A DNA stretch of 64,000 bases from JAICJR01 sp963848495 (GCA_963848495.1 CAWKDV010000002.1:1550001-1614000); one strand, 5' to 3'; counted from the first letter of the stretch, positions 8,916 through 17,493 are shown. A program made the numbers and translations. The notes: generated from the sequence alone by a model not told the origin.

Positions 8916-9414
8916 AGCGGAGGCGCTTCCTGAGGCTTCGTATCGCCTCGAGCTCCTCGACCGCGATCAGGTCCTTCGGACGCCCGGCTGCACTCTTCAT
9001 GGCGATGAGATCGTCAATGGAGGCGACGAGGACACTGAATCCGCCCAGGTCCTTGCGATCGGCGTTCCGGCGAAGTCGTTCGTAGGGTGGCGCGCCGTCG
9101 GGACTCATCAGGAGGTCGAGTGGTCCGGCGGACGTCGTCAGTGTCGCCAGCTGCAATCGCGCCAGCGTCTGGCCGTCCGGGACGAAGGGCACGTCCTCCT
9201 CGACGCCGCGGAGGCAGGCGCCCAGGTCGATGAGGACCTGACCGACCGCATGCAGGTTCGCGGCGTCGCTCGCGATGCAGATGTCCAGATCGACAGTCTG
9301 CTGCGCGCCGCCCTGCAACACCGCAGCGATCCCGCCGATCACGACGAAGTCGCAGCCACGCTCGGTCAGGCGGCGGAGCAGGACCTCGACGTCGAACTCA
9401 GGAGCCGCCGGCAC
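8905..9414 (-). CDS. AbiEii-like nucleotidyltransferase (putative toxin)
   Basis: 169-aa nucleotidyltransferase-fold protein. It has the GG motif followed by the two-Asp signature in DFVVIGGIAAVLQGG and TVDLDICIA (about residues 22-48), plus LDLLM about 50 residues later for the third acidic position. This pattern is seen in MNT/AbiEii/MenT enzymes, some of which nucleotidylate RNA or protein targets. The upstream gene encodes an XRE regulator and overlaps it by 17 nt, the antitoxin-then-toxin order of type II/IV modules. The start at 9414 lies inside the regulator gene. Toxicity is inferred from context only. Confidence 0.75.
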   Translation of the reverse strand: MPAAPEFDVEVLLRRLTERGCDFVVIGGIAAVLQGGAQQTVDLDICIASDAANLHAVGQVLIDLGACLRGVEEDVPFVPDGQTLARLQLATLTTSAGPLDLLMSPDGAPPYERLRRNADRKDLGGFSVLVASIDDLIAMKSAAGRPKDLIAVEELEAIRSLRKRLRSTE

Positions 9415-9736
9415 CCGCCGTCACCGCCGCATTGCGGATCTTCTGCAGGCTGTCGTATGAGGACTTGAAGGCTCGAAGGCGCTCCGCCGGCGTCATGCGG
9501 ACGTACATCGCAAGCAACGTCTCATCGACGCTCGGCTTGTGCGGCACCGCGGTGAGCTCCAGCTGCTGCCCAGTGGCCGCGATCACGCGCGCGAGCGTGG
9601 ACAGGCGGGGATTGGACTGCGGCCGCTCCAGGCGGGCCACGGCTGCCTGCGTCATCCCGAGGCGCGCCGCCAGCTCGGCCTGCGTGAGGCCTGCCTGCGT
9701 ACGTGCGGCTCGGATGAGTGTCGTCGCCTGGCTCAT
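9398..9736 (-). CDS. XRE-family HTH regulator (putative antitoxin)
   Basis: 112 aa. The N-terminal lambda-repressor-like helix-turn-helix (TLIRAARTQAGLTQAELA, then MTQAAVARLE, residues 5-50) is followed by NPRLSTLARVIAATGQQLEL, a typical antitoxin DNA-binding unit. The C-terminal half (VDETLLAMYVRMTPAERL) is likely the partner-binding part. The ATG at 9734-9736 lies inside a pair of 14-nt imperfect direct repeats in an AT-rich patch, so autoregulation is likely. It overlaps the nucleotidyltransferase gene by 17 nt. Confidence 0.8.
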   Translation of the reverse strand: MSQATTLIRAARTQAGLTQAELAARLGMTQAAVARLERPQSNPRLSTLARVIAATGQQLELTAVPHKPSVDETLLAMYVRMTPAERLRAFKSSYDSLQKIRNAAVTAGAGGS

Positions 9737-9764
9737 AACGAATACGTAGTATAACTCATATGTA
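9735..9764. promoter_or_regulatory. Tandem operator-like repeats over the XRE start codon
   Basis: Two 14-nt direct repeats (9735-9748 and 9751-9764, 11 of 14 identical, 16-nt period) in an unusually AT-rich stretch. They cover the start codon and the region upstream of the XRE gene. This fits autorepression by the encoded regulator. Confidence 0.5.
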
Positions 9765-9782
9765 ATATCGCTCGGCCTCGGC

Positions 9783-9788
9783 TAGGGT
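9783..9788 (+). promoter_or_regulatory. -10-like TAGGGT before the broken MBL gene
   Basis: TAGGGT with 8 nt to the ATG at 9797, the same geometry as other short-leader promoters in the window. Confidence 0.35.
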
Positions 9789-9796
9789 GCCGCGCC

Positions 9797-10377
9797 ATGA
9801 AGCGCCTGGCTGACGGCGTCCACCTGCTGTCCGGTTTCCCGCCGGCCACGAGGTCAGCGCGCATGCGCTCACCCACGCGCACCCCGACCACCAGGGCGCG
9901 ACCCACCGGATCTGCGAGCGGCTGGGCATCCCCCTCTGGTGCGGCGAGGCCGACGCGGACGCCGCCGAGAACCCGGTCCTGATTCGTGAGCGGCAGCCGC
10001 AGCTGGCGCTCAACCGGCTGATCTGGCGGACCTGGGCGGGGCCGGCCCATCCGGTGGCGCGCAAGCTGCGCGAGGGCGACGAGGTGGCCGGCTTCACGGT
10101 GCTCGAGACTCCGGGCCACAGCCTTGGCCACGTGGTGTTCTGGCGCGAGTCAGACCGCGTTCTCATCGCGGGCGACGTCCTGAACGGCATGAACCTGCTC
10201 ACGAGCCTTCCGGGCCTGCACGAGCCGCCGGTGGCCTTCACTCCGGATCCGGCCCGAAACCGCGAATCGATCCGGCGCGTGGCCGCGCTCGAGCCCGCAC
10301 TGGTCTGCTTCGGGCACGGGCCGCCGCTGAGGGATGCCGCCAAGCTGGCCCGCTTCGCCGCCGCCCTCCCTGGTTAA
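9797..10377 (+). pseudogene. Metallo-beta-lactamase-fold hydrolase, internally deleted and out of frame
   Basis: The start MKRLADGVHLLSGFPP (9797-9844) is in frame 2. The rest of the protein reads in frame 1 from about 9841: HALTHAHPDHQG is the HxHxDH metal motif, then GIPLWCGEADA, TVLETPGHSLGHVVF, IAGDVL and FGHGPP, ending at TAA 10377. Family members have about 25-35 residues between the start and the HxHxDH strand (the first beta hairpin); here these are missing and the frame changes. An internal deletion is therefore inferred, either real or an assembly collapse. Without it this would be a glyoxalase-II-like hydrolase. Confidence 0.7.
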
Positions 10378-10438
10378 AGGTACGTGAGAACCCGCAGCGA
10401 GCCGTAAAGGTATTCCCGCAAGCGGCCGATGGGACCGC

Positions 10439-10888
10439 ATGCGGAACCCCCGGCAAGGCTCACGCCGGGTCGGCACGGCCGCGCTGATCGCCACCTCGCT
10501 GCTGCTCGTCGTCGGCTGCGGCTCGGGGGGGCAGGCGCAGCATGGCGCGACCACGATCCGTGTGAGCGAACGGGACTTCAAGATGAGCGCCAGCGCCCAG
10601 GTGCTGGCGCGCGCCGGCAAGGTCGACTTCGCCGTGGACAACCGCGGCCCCGAGGCGCATGAGCTGATCGTCGCGCGCGAGAACGACCAGGGCCTCGCGC
10701 TGCGATCGGACGGCCTGACCGTGAACGAGGAAGCGCTCGAGCCCTACGAGGCGGGCTCGCTCGAGCCCGGCGAGCCGGGCCACGTGCGTCACCTCGAGGT
10801 CAGCCTGAAGCCGGGCCGCTACGTGCTCTTCTGCAACATGTCCGGCCACTACCTCAGTGGCATGCACACCGAGCTGGTGGTGCGCTGA
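10439..10888 (+). CDS. Cupredoxin-like lipoprotein
   Basis: 149 aa. The signal sequence ends in a lipobox (LLLVVGC), so it is probably lipid-anchored outside the membrane. The mature part is a plastocyanin-like beta sandwich. EAHELIV supplies a candidate His, and FCNMSGHYLSGM gives the Cys-x(n)-His-x(n)-Met set of type-1 copper sites. It ends 2 nt before the GGDEF-EAL gene, so they are probably co-transcribed. An electron-transfer or copper-sensing role is inferred; the partner is unknown. Confidence 0.75.
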   Translation: MRNPRQGSRRVGTAALIATSLLLVVGCGSGGQAQHGATTIRVSERDFKMSASAQVLARAGKVDFAVDNRGPEAHELIVARENDQGLALRSDGLTVNEEALEPYEAGSLEPGEPGHVRHLEVSLKPGRYVLFCNMSGHYLSGMHTELVVR

Positions 10889-10890
10889 CG

Positions 10891-13251
10891 ATGAGCCGCG
10901 ACCGCGCCTTCACTCCGTTCGGGTCACAGGGCCGGCGCAAGATCGTCGGCATCCTCGTCATCTTCGCCGCCTTCTCGGCGCTCAGCGTCGTGCTCTCGAT
11001 CCGCACCACGCAGCACTCGCAGCACCGCGCCGCCGTGCTCGAGGTCGCCGCCCGGCAGCGCACGCTCGCCGAGCGCTACGTCAACGAGGTGCTGCTCGTC
11101 ACCGATGGCGATCAGGCCGACCCGAGCGGCACCAGCGACCTGCTCGCGCAGAGCGCCGACGCGCTGCTCAACGGCGGCGAGGCGCCGGCCGTGCCGGGCG
11201 ACGACGACGGTTCGAAGCTGCCGGCCCAGCACGGGAGCCTGATCCGCAAGCAGCTGCAGCAGGAGCGCCGCCTCGGCAACGACCTCACCTCAGCGGGCCG
11301 GGCGCTGCTCGAACAGCGCCCGATGACCGACGTCCCGCTGACGGCCGGCGAGCACGTGACCGTGACGGACCCGGTGCAGCGGCTGCGCATTCTGGCGGCT
11401 CTCACCGCCAACACGTCGCTCAACGCGTCGCGCACGATGGCCCATGCCAACGACCAGGGCATCGCCCACCTGATCACGATCCAGGTCCTGCTCGGCATCG
11501 CCGGACTGCTGGTCGCGCTGCTGCTCGGCTTCGCGCTGATCGCCGCCGCGCGCCGCCAGACCGCCCACTTCCGCACCCTCGTGACGCACTCCTCGGACCT
11601 CGTCCTGCTCTTCGGCGCGGGCGGCTGCCGCTACGCGAGCCTCTCGGTTCAGCGGATGGTCGACCGCAGCGAGCGTGAGCTGCTCGGCGACGGCATCGCC
11701 GAGTTCGTGCACCCGGACGACTGCGAGCTGCTTGAGTCGACCTGGACCCACGGCGAGCCGGCCGAGATCGTCTTCCGCATGCGCAACCGCTTCGGCGAGT
11801 GGCGCCAGCTCGACGCACACGTGACCGACCTCCGTCACGAGCGCCGGCTCGGCGGCGTGATGCTGAACGCGCGCGACGTGACCGAGCGCATCCGGCTCGA
11901 GCAGGAGCTCACCCGCCAGGCCTTCCACGACGGGCTCACCGGGCTGGCGAACCGGGCGCTGTTCCGCGACCGGCTCGACCAGGCGCTGGCCCGCTCCGCG
12001 CGCACCCGCGAGCCGCTGGCGGTGCTGCTCGTGGACCTCGACGGCTTCAAGCAGGTGAACGACAGCCTCGGCCACGACGCGGGCGACCGGCTGCTCGAAG
12101 CCGTGGCCGAGCGCTTCTCAGCGGCCGTGCGGCCGAGCGACACGCTGGCCCGCCTGGGCGGCGACGAGTTCGGGCTGCTGCTCGAATCGGCCGGCGAGGA
12201 GGACGCGACCGAGGTGGCCACCCGGCTCACGGAGGAGCTCGCCGAGCCCCTGACGATCTCGGGGCGCGAGCTGCCGGTGGGGGCGAGCATCGGGATCGTG
12301 GCCCACCCGGGCGGCGCCGCCGAGTCGGACGACCTGATCCGCCACGCCGACATCGCCATGTACGCGGCCAAGGACGCCGGCCGCGGCCACCACCAGGTAT
12401 TCCAGTACGACATGGCGCGCGAATTCGGCGAGCTGCTGGCGATCGAGAGCGAGCTGCGTACCGCGCTCGACAACGGCGACTTCAAGCTCCACTACCAGCC
12501 CGAGATCGACGTGGACAACCGGCGCATCGTCGGCGTCGAGGCGCTGCTGCGCTGGGAGTCGCTCACGCGCGGGTTCGTGCCGCCCAGCGAGTTCATCCCG
12601 ATCGCGGAGGCCACCGGGCTGATCCTGCCGCTCGGCGACTACGTGCTGCACGAGGCGTGCCGCCAGACCGCCGCCTGGCTGAAGGAAGGGCTGATCGGCG
12701 AGTCGTTCGTCACCTGGGTGAACGTCTCCGCAAAGCAGCTCTCCGCCGGGCGCGTCAGCACCTTCGTCCAGCGCGCGCTGGAGGAGGCGGGCCTGCCGCC
12801 CGGCTACCTCGGCCTCGAGGTCACGGAGACCGCGATCGTGCCGGACGGCAGTACCGGCGAGCGCATCCGGGAGGAGCTGCAGCACCTTCACGACCAGGGC
12901 GTGCGCATCGCCATCGACGACTTCGGCACGGGCTTCTCCTCGCTCGGCCAGCTTCGGCGCTTCCCGATCGACGTGATCAAGGTCGACCGCTCGTTCGTGC
13001 AGGGCGTGGAGCACGACGCGAAGGACGCGGCGATCACGGCCAACCTGGTCACGCTCGCACACGCGCTCGGCCTGGTGGCGATCGCGGAGGGCATCGAGTC
13101 GAACGGGCAGCTCGAGTCGATCCAGGAGCTGGGCTGCGACCTGGCGCAGGGCTTCCTGTTCGCCCGCCCGGTGCCGGCGGACGAGGTCAGCCACGTGCTC
13201 GCGCAGGGCCACTGCCTGCCGCAGAGCGCGCCCGACCCCGCCACCGCCTGA
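10891..13251 (+). CDS. PilJ-like/PAS/GGDEF/EAL c-di-GMP enzyme
   Basis: Bifunctional-type cyclic di-GMP protein of 786 aa. TM1 is near residues 17-40. A periplasmic sensor follows whose ARQRTLAERYVNEVLL resembles PilJ-type nitrate/ligand sensors. TM2 is near 195-222. A PAS domain (about 228-335) precedes the GGDEF domain with intact GGDEF (423-427) and an RxxD inhibitory site (R414-D417). The EAL domain (from about 530; E550-A-L) has NVSAKQL, DDFGTGFSSL and KVDRSFV preserved. Both activities therefore look possible. Directly downstream of the cupredoxin lipoprotein, which may supply the periplasmic signal. Confidence 0.9.
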   Translation: MSRDRAFTPFGSQGRRKIVGILVIFAAFSALSVVLSIRTTQHSQHRAAVLEVAARQRTLAERYVNEVLLVTDGDQADPSGTSDLLAQSADALLNGGEAPAVPGDDDGSKLPAQHGSLIRKQLQQERRLGNDLTSAGRALLEQRPMTDVPLTAGEHVTVTDPVQRLRILAALTANTSLNASRTMAHANDQGIAHLITIQVLLGIAGLLVALLLGFALIAAARRQTAHFRTLVTHSSDLVLLFGAGGCRYASLSVQRMVDRSERELLGDGIAEFVHPDDCELLESTWTHGEPAEIVFRMRNRFGEWRQLDAHVTDLRHERRLGGVMLNARDVTERIRLEQELTRQAFHDGLTGLANRALFRDRLDQALARSARTREPLAVLLVDLDGFKQVNDSLGHDAGDRLLEAVAERFSAAVRPSDTLARLGGDEFGLLLESAGEEDATEVATRLTEELAEPLTISGRELPVGASIGIVAHPGGAAESDDLIRHADIAMYAAKDAGRGHHQVFQYDMAREFGELLAIESELRTALDNGDFKLHYQPEIDVDNRRIVGVEALLRWESLTRGFVPPSEFIPIAEATGLILPLGDYVLHEACRQTAAWLKEGLIGESFVTWVNVSAKQLSAGRVSTFVQRALEEAGLPPGYLGLEVTETAIVPDGSTGERIREELQHLHDQGVRIAIDDFGTGFSSLGQLRRFPIDVIKVDRSFVQGVEHDAKDAAITANLVTLAHALGLVAIAEGIESNGQLESIQELGCDLAQGFLFARPVPADEVSHVLAQGHCLPQSAPDPATA

Positions 13252-13271
13252 CCCCGGCCGGGGGTCGCTCA

Positions 13272-13277
13272 TAGACT
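13272..13277 (+). promoter_or_regulatory. -10-like TAGACT before valS
   Basis: TAGACT with 7 nt to the valS GTG; a leaderless transcript is expected. Confidence 0.45.
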
Positions 13278-13284
13278 TCGCCGG

Positions 13285-15879
13285 GTGCCTGACGACGACC
13301 GGCTCGAGCACCTGCGCGCCCGCACCCGCTACACGCCCTCCGAGGTGGAGGGCGGCGTGTTCGCGCGCTGGGAGGGCTCCGGCATCTTCCACCCGGGGCC
13401 CGAGGGCACGCCGGACGAGAACTACTCGATAGCGATCCCGCCGCCGAACGTCACCGGCGCGCTGCACATGGGGCACGCACTGAACGGCTCGATCCAGGAC
13501 GCGCTGATCCGCATGAAGCGGATGCAGGGGCGGCGCACCAAGTGGATCTTCGGCACCGACCACGCCGGCATCGCCACGCAGGTGCAGGTGGAGAAGCAGC
13601 TCGCCGAGGAGGGCCTGACCAAGGAGGACGTCGGCCGCGAGGCCTTCGTCGAGCGCGTCTGGAGGTGGCGCGAGCAGTACGGCTCCACGATCGTCGAGCA
13701 GTTCAAGCGGCTCGGCGCCTCCGCCGACTACGCCGACGAGCGCTTCACGATGGACGAGGCCTACGTGCGCGCGGTGATCGACGTCTTCGTGCGCCTGTTC
13801 GACAAGGGCCTGATCTACCGCGACAACTACATGGTCAACTGGGACCCGGGCCTGCGCTCCGCGATCTCGGACCTCGAGGTCGAGACGCGCACCGTCGAGG
13901 ACACGCTCTACATGATCGACTACCCGCTCGAGTCGGGCTCGGGCTCGATCACGGTGGCCACCGTGCGTCCCGAGACGATGCTCGCGGACACCGCACTGGC
14001 CGTTAACCCGAACGACGAGCGCTACACGCGGCTCGTCGGGGAGACCGCCACCCTGCCGCTCGTCGGCCGCCGGCTCCGGGTGATCGCCGACGACTACGTG
14101 GACCCCGAGTTCGGCACCGGCGCGCTGAAGATCACCCCGGGCCACGACCCCAACGACTTCGAGATCGGCCGCCGCCACGGGCTCGAGGTGGTGAGCGTGA
14201 TCGGCGAGGACGGGCTCATGACCGAGGCGGCCGGCGAGCAGTTCGCCGGCATGACCACGGAGGACGCCTCGCGGGCGGTGGTGGAGGCGCTGCGCGAGCA
14301 GGGCCTCCTGTCCGGCTCCGAGCCGTACGTCCACGACGTGCCGCACTCGCACCGCAGCGGCCGCCGGATCGAGCCGCTGATCTCGCTGCAGTGGTTCTGC
14401 GACATGGAGCAGCTCGCCGCTCCGGCGATCGCCGCGGCGAAGGACGGCAGCCTGCGCTTCCACCCCGAGCGGCCCTGGACCAAGGTCTACCTCGACTGGC
14501 TCGAGAACATCCGCCCCTGGTGCATCTCACGCCAGCTCTGGTGGGGGCACCAGATCCCGGTCTGGTACTGCGACGAGTGCGGCGAGACGATCGTCGCGCG
14601 CGAGGCGCCCGACCGCTGCGGCGCCTGCGGCGGGCAGCCGCGCCGCGACCCGGACGTGCTGGACACCTGGTTCTCGTCCGCGCTGTGGCCCTTCGCCACG
14701 CTCGGCTGGCCCCAGGAAACGCCCCAATTGCAGGCCTTCTACCCCACGGACGCGCTCGTCACGGCGCGCGACATCATCTTCCTCTGGGTCGCCCGGATGG
14801 TGATGATGGGCGTGGAGTTCACCGGCCGGCTGCCGTTCGTGGACGTGCCGATCACCTCGGTGATCCAGGCGCCCGACGGCCGGCGCATGTCGAAGTCGCT
14901 CGGCACCGGCATCGACCCGCTCGACGAGATCGAGAAGTACGGCGCCGACGCGGTGCGCTTCGGCCTGCTGGCGATGTCCTCGACCCAGGACGTGCGCTAC
15001 TCGGAGAAGCGCGTCAAGCAGGGGCTCGACCTGGCCAACAAGCTCTGGAACGCGTCCCGCTTCGTGATCCTGAACGTGGACGACGTGCCGGCCGCGCCGC
15101 GCCCCGAGACGATCGAGGACCGCTGGATCCTGTCGCGGCTGGGGCGCGCCACCACGGAGATCACGGAGCTGCTCGAGAGCTTCCACTTCTCGCGGGCGTC
15201 GCTCCATCTCTACGACGTGCTCTGGGGCGAGGTCTGCGACTGGTACATCGAGCTGGTCAAGCCACGCCTCTACGAGGACGGCGCCGACGAGGACGCGCTG
15301 TCGGCCAACCTGCTGCACGTCCTCGAGACCGTGCTCAAGCTGCTCCACCCGTTGATGCCCTTCGTCACCGAGGAGATCTGGTCGTTCCTGCCGGGTGAGC
15401 GCGGGCTGCTCGCCGCCGCGGATTGGCCCGCCCCGGAGACGCCCGACGAGGAGGCCGAGCGGCTGGTGGGCGACCTGATCGAGGCGGTGTCGGCGGTGCG
15501 GCGCTGGCGCGACGAGGTGGGCGTGAAGGCGGCCACGCGCGTGAAGGCGCGGCTGGTGGCCGACGGCTACGAGCAGACCGCCGTGCACCTCGAGCGGCTG
15601 GCGCGCCTCGAGCTCGTCGAGGGCGAGCTGAACGGCGACGTGGAGGCGACGATCGCGATCCCCGGCGGTGCGGTGCAGGTCTTCCCGAGCGCCGACGTGG
15701 ACACCGAGGAGGCCGAGCGCCGCAAGCAGGCGCAGCGCGAGCAGCTCTCCACGGAGATCGTGCGCGCAGAGGCGAAGCTCGCCAACGAGCAGTTCGTGGC
15801 CAAGGCGCCGCCCGCTGTCGTGCAGGCCGAGCGCGACAAGCTCGAGCGGCTGCGGCGGGAGCTCGAGGAGCTGGGCTAG
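13285..15879 (+). CDS. valS: Valine-tRNA ligase
   Basis: Charges tRNA-Val. 864 aa, class I synthetase. The HIGH-type motif appears as ALHMGHALN. The CP1 editing domain follows (VATVRPETMLADTALAVNP with the Thr-rich pocket), then WCISRQLWWGHQIPVWYC and a zinc-like CDEC/CGAC pair. The KMSKS loop is GRRMSKSLGTG. The anticodon-binding domain and a C-terminal coiled-coil arm (about 800-864) complete it. GTG 13285 is supported by the -10 element 7 nt upstream. folC begins 25 nt after the stop. Confidence 0.97.
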   Translation: MPDDDRLEHLRARTRYTPSEVEGGVFARWEGSGIFHPGPEGTPDENYSIAIPPPNVTGALHMGHALNGSIQDALIRMKRMQGRRTKWIFGTDHAGIATQVQVEKQLAEEGLTKEDVGREAFVERVWRWREQYGSTIVEQFKRLGASADYADERFTMDEAYVRAVIDVFVRLFDKGLIYRDNYMVNWDPGLRSAISDLEVETRTVEDTLYMIDYPLESGSGSITVATVRPETMLADTALAVNPNDERYTRLVGETATLPLVGRRLRVIADDYVDPEFGTGALKITPGHDPNDFEIGRRHGLEVVSVIGEDGLMTEAAGEQFAGMTTEDASRAVVEALREQGLLSGSEPYVHDVPHSHRSGRRIEPLISLQWFCDMEQLAAPAIAAAKDGSLRFHPERPWTKVYLDWLENIRPWCISRQLWWGHQIPVWYCDECGETIVAREAPDRCGACGGQPRRDPDVLDTWFSSALWPFATLGWPQETPQLQAFYPTDALVTARDIIFLWVARMVMMGVEFTGRLPFVDVPITSVIQAPDGRRMSKSLGTGIDPLDEIEKYGADAVRFGLLAMSSTQDVRYSEKRVKQGLDLANKLWNASRFVILNVDDVPAAPRPETIEDRWILSRLGRATTEITELLESFHFSRASLHLYDVLWGEVCDWYIELVKPRLYEDGADEDALSANLLHVLETVLKLLHPLMPFVTEEIWSFLPGERGLLAAADWPAPETPDEEAERLVGDLIEAVSAVRRWRDEVGVKAATRVKARLVADGYEQTAVHLERLARLELVEGELNGDVEATIAIPGGAVQVFPSADVDTEEAERRKQAQREQLSTEIVRAEAKLANEQFVAKAPPAVVQAERDKLERLRRELEELG

Positions 15880-15904
15880 TGGTCGCCTCCGTCGGAGACC
15901 ACGA

Positions 15905-17143
15905 GTGAACCTGCGCCAGGCGGAGGACTATCTGCTCGACCTCGAGCTGTTCGGCATGCGCTTCGGGCTCGATCGCATGCACAAGCTGATGACCGCACTG
16001 GGGATGCCCCAGCGGCGCTTCGCCTCGATCCACGTGGTGGGCACCAACGGCAAGTCCTCCACCGTGCGCATGATCGCCGCGATCCTCGAGCGCCACGGGC
16101 TCCGCACCGGCAGCTACACCTCGCCGCACCTGGCGTCGTTCACCGAGCGCGTGGAGGTGGGGGAGCAACCCGTCTCCGGGCAGGACTTCGCGGCCGCGGT
16201 GGCGCGCGCCGCCCACGCCGCCGAGCTCGTGAACCGCACCCAGGACGTCGGCGACACCGTCACGCAGTTCGAGGCGCTCACCGCCGCCGCCTACCACGAG
16301 CTGGCGCGGCGCGAGGTCGAGGTGGCGGTGATCGAGGCAGGGCTCGGCGGCCGCTACGACGCCACCAGCGTGATCCCGTCGAAGGTCCAGGTGATCACGA
16401 ACGTCGGGCTCGAGCACACGCGCTGGCTGGGACCGACGATCCGCGACATCGCCGAGGAGAAGCTGGCCGTGGTGCGCCAGAACGCGACGCTGGTGGCCGG
16501 CGAGCTCCATCCGGACGCCGACGCGGTGGCGCGCAAGGTGGCGGCCGAGCAGGGCGCCCGCCTGGTCCGCGCGCCGCAGAGCGTCGACTACCCGCTGGCC
16601 GCGCGCGGCGGCTTCCAGCGGCGCAACTTCGCACTCGCGCGCGCCGCCGCCGAGGCCTTCCTGGGCGAGCTGGACGACGAGGCGGTAGAGCGCGCCGCCG
16701 CGGAGCTGCGCGTGCCGGGCCGCATGCAGCAGGTGGACGACGCGCCGCTGACGCTGCTCGACGGCGCCCACAACCCCGCGGGCGCCCAGGCGGTGGCCGA
16801 GGCGCTGCCCGAGGTGGTGGGCGAGCGGCCACTGGTGGGCGTCTTCTCGGTGCTCGACGACAAGGACGCTGCCGCGATGCTCGGCGCTCTCCTCCCGAGC
16901 TGCTCGCGGGCGGTCTTCACGCGCTGCTCGAACCCGCGCGCGCTGCCGGCGGCCACGCTCGAGAGCCTCGCGTCACAGCTTGGCGGGTCGCCGCCGTCGG
17001 AGACGGTGGCCGATCCGCAGGCGGCGCTCGCCAGGGCGCGCGAGCTCGCCGGCCCGGACGGCGCCGTGCTGGCCACGGGCTCGATATACCTCATCGCCGA
17101 CCTGGTGCGCGTGGAACGTGCGGCGCGCGCCTCGACGCTGTGA
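15905..17143 (+). CDS. folC: Folylpolyglutamate synthase / dihydrofolate synthase
   Basis: Adds glutamate to (dihydro)pteroate and folates. 412 aa, Mur-ligase fold. P-loop GTNGKSS begins at residue 46; SYTSPHLASFTERV, VIEAGLGGRYDATS, and GLEHTRWLGPTIRDIA are family signatures; LLDGAHNPAG marks the C-terminal domain. GTG 15905 is chosen because it starts the usual NLRQAEDYLLDLELFG helix; the longer frame upstream is the shadow of valS. Its stop overlaps the GTG of a tiny membrane gene (GTGA). Confidence 0.95.
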   Translation: MNLRQAEDYLLDLELFGMRFGLDRMHKLMTALGMPQRRFASIHVVGTNGKSSTVRMIAAILERHGLRTGSYTSPHLASFTERVEVGEQPVSGQDFAAAVARAAHAAELVNRTQDVGDTVTQFEALTAAAYHELARREVEVAVIEAGLGGRYDATSVIPSKVQVITNVGLEHTRWLGPTIRDIAEEKLAVVRQNATLVAGELHPDADAVARKVAAEQGARLVRAPQSVDYPLAARGGFQRRNFALARAAAEAFLGELDDEAVERAAAELRVPGRMQQVDDAPLTLLDGAHNPAGAQAVAEALPEVVGERPLVGVFSVLDDKDAAAMLGALLPSCSRAVFTRCSNPRALPAATLESLASQLGGSPPSETVADPQAALARARELAGPDGAVLATGSIYLIADLVRVERAARASTL

Positions 17144-17271
17144 ACGAACGCGAGTATCCGAGCCTCCTGACGACGATCGGCATCGTCGCGGCCGTGGTGG
17201 CCGCGGTGATCCTGCGTCTTCTTCGGGATCGGCTACCTGATCGGCCGGTTGATTCTGTAGGCGGCGGTTAA
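17140..17271 (+). CDS. Tiny membrane protein, possibly frameshifted
   Basis: GTG 17140 overlaps the folC TGA (GTGA), a strong sign of translational coupling. The frame begins NEREYPSLLTTIGIVAAVV and AAVIL, a membrane helix. It then turns into Arg/Asp-rich sequence and ends at TAA 17271 (43 aa). If one base is removed near 17213, the helix continues VFFGIGYLIGRLIL and ends at TAG 17260 (39 aa), which looks far more like a small membrane protein. So either a 1-nt insertion or a sequencing error is suspected. Function unknown. Confidence 0.5.
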   Translation: MNEREYPSLLTTIGIVAAVVAAVILRLLRDRLPDRPVDSVGGG

Positions 17272-17315
17272 GCGCCGGACGCTTACGGCCGCAATGAAGG
17301 CGGTCCAAGCGGGGG

Positions 17316-17358
17316 GTGCATGGAGTTAACCCCGCTATTCGGGGTTAACTCCATGCAC
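17316..17358. terminator. Perfect 19-bp hairpin after the folC unit
   Basis: The arms 17316-17334 and 17340-17358 are perfectly complementary with a 5-nt loop. A smaller hairpin (17269-17274 with 17280-17285) precedes it at the stop codon. There is no T-run. A strong U-less terminator is likely; a binding site for a dimeric protein is an alternative because the arms contain GTTAAC. Confidence 0.6.
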
Positions 17359-17477
17359 GTCGCTGCCGGCGGCTTCGGGCCCGCTCCTCATCGCCGTCGT
17401 AACCGCTGATCGACCGCAAACCCCGACACGTGCCGCGCGTCGCGGGAAAGCCGGGCGGGAGCCGCCTCGCGGCAAAG

Positions 17478-17483
17478 TACACT
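17478..17483 (+). promoter_or_regulatory. -10-like TACACT before the zinc-ribbon gene
   Basis: TACACT with 10 nt to the ATG at 17494 and no Shine-Dalgarno sequence between. Confidence 0.45.
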
Positions 17484-17493
17484 CCGCCCCACC

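Noticed and set aside
11799..13274. Long frame-shifted ORF inside the GGDEF-EAL gene
   Set aside because: Arg/Ala/Pro-rich shadow typical of high-GC third-codon bias; no motif.
12118..14463. 781-codon reverse frame across the GGDEF-EAL and valS genes
   Set aside because: Composition is Arg/Val/His shadow of the coding strand, with no recognisable domain.
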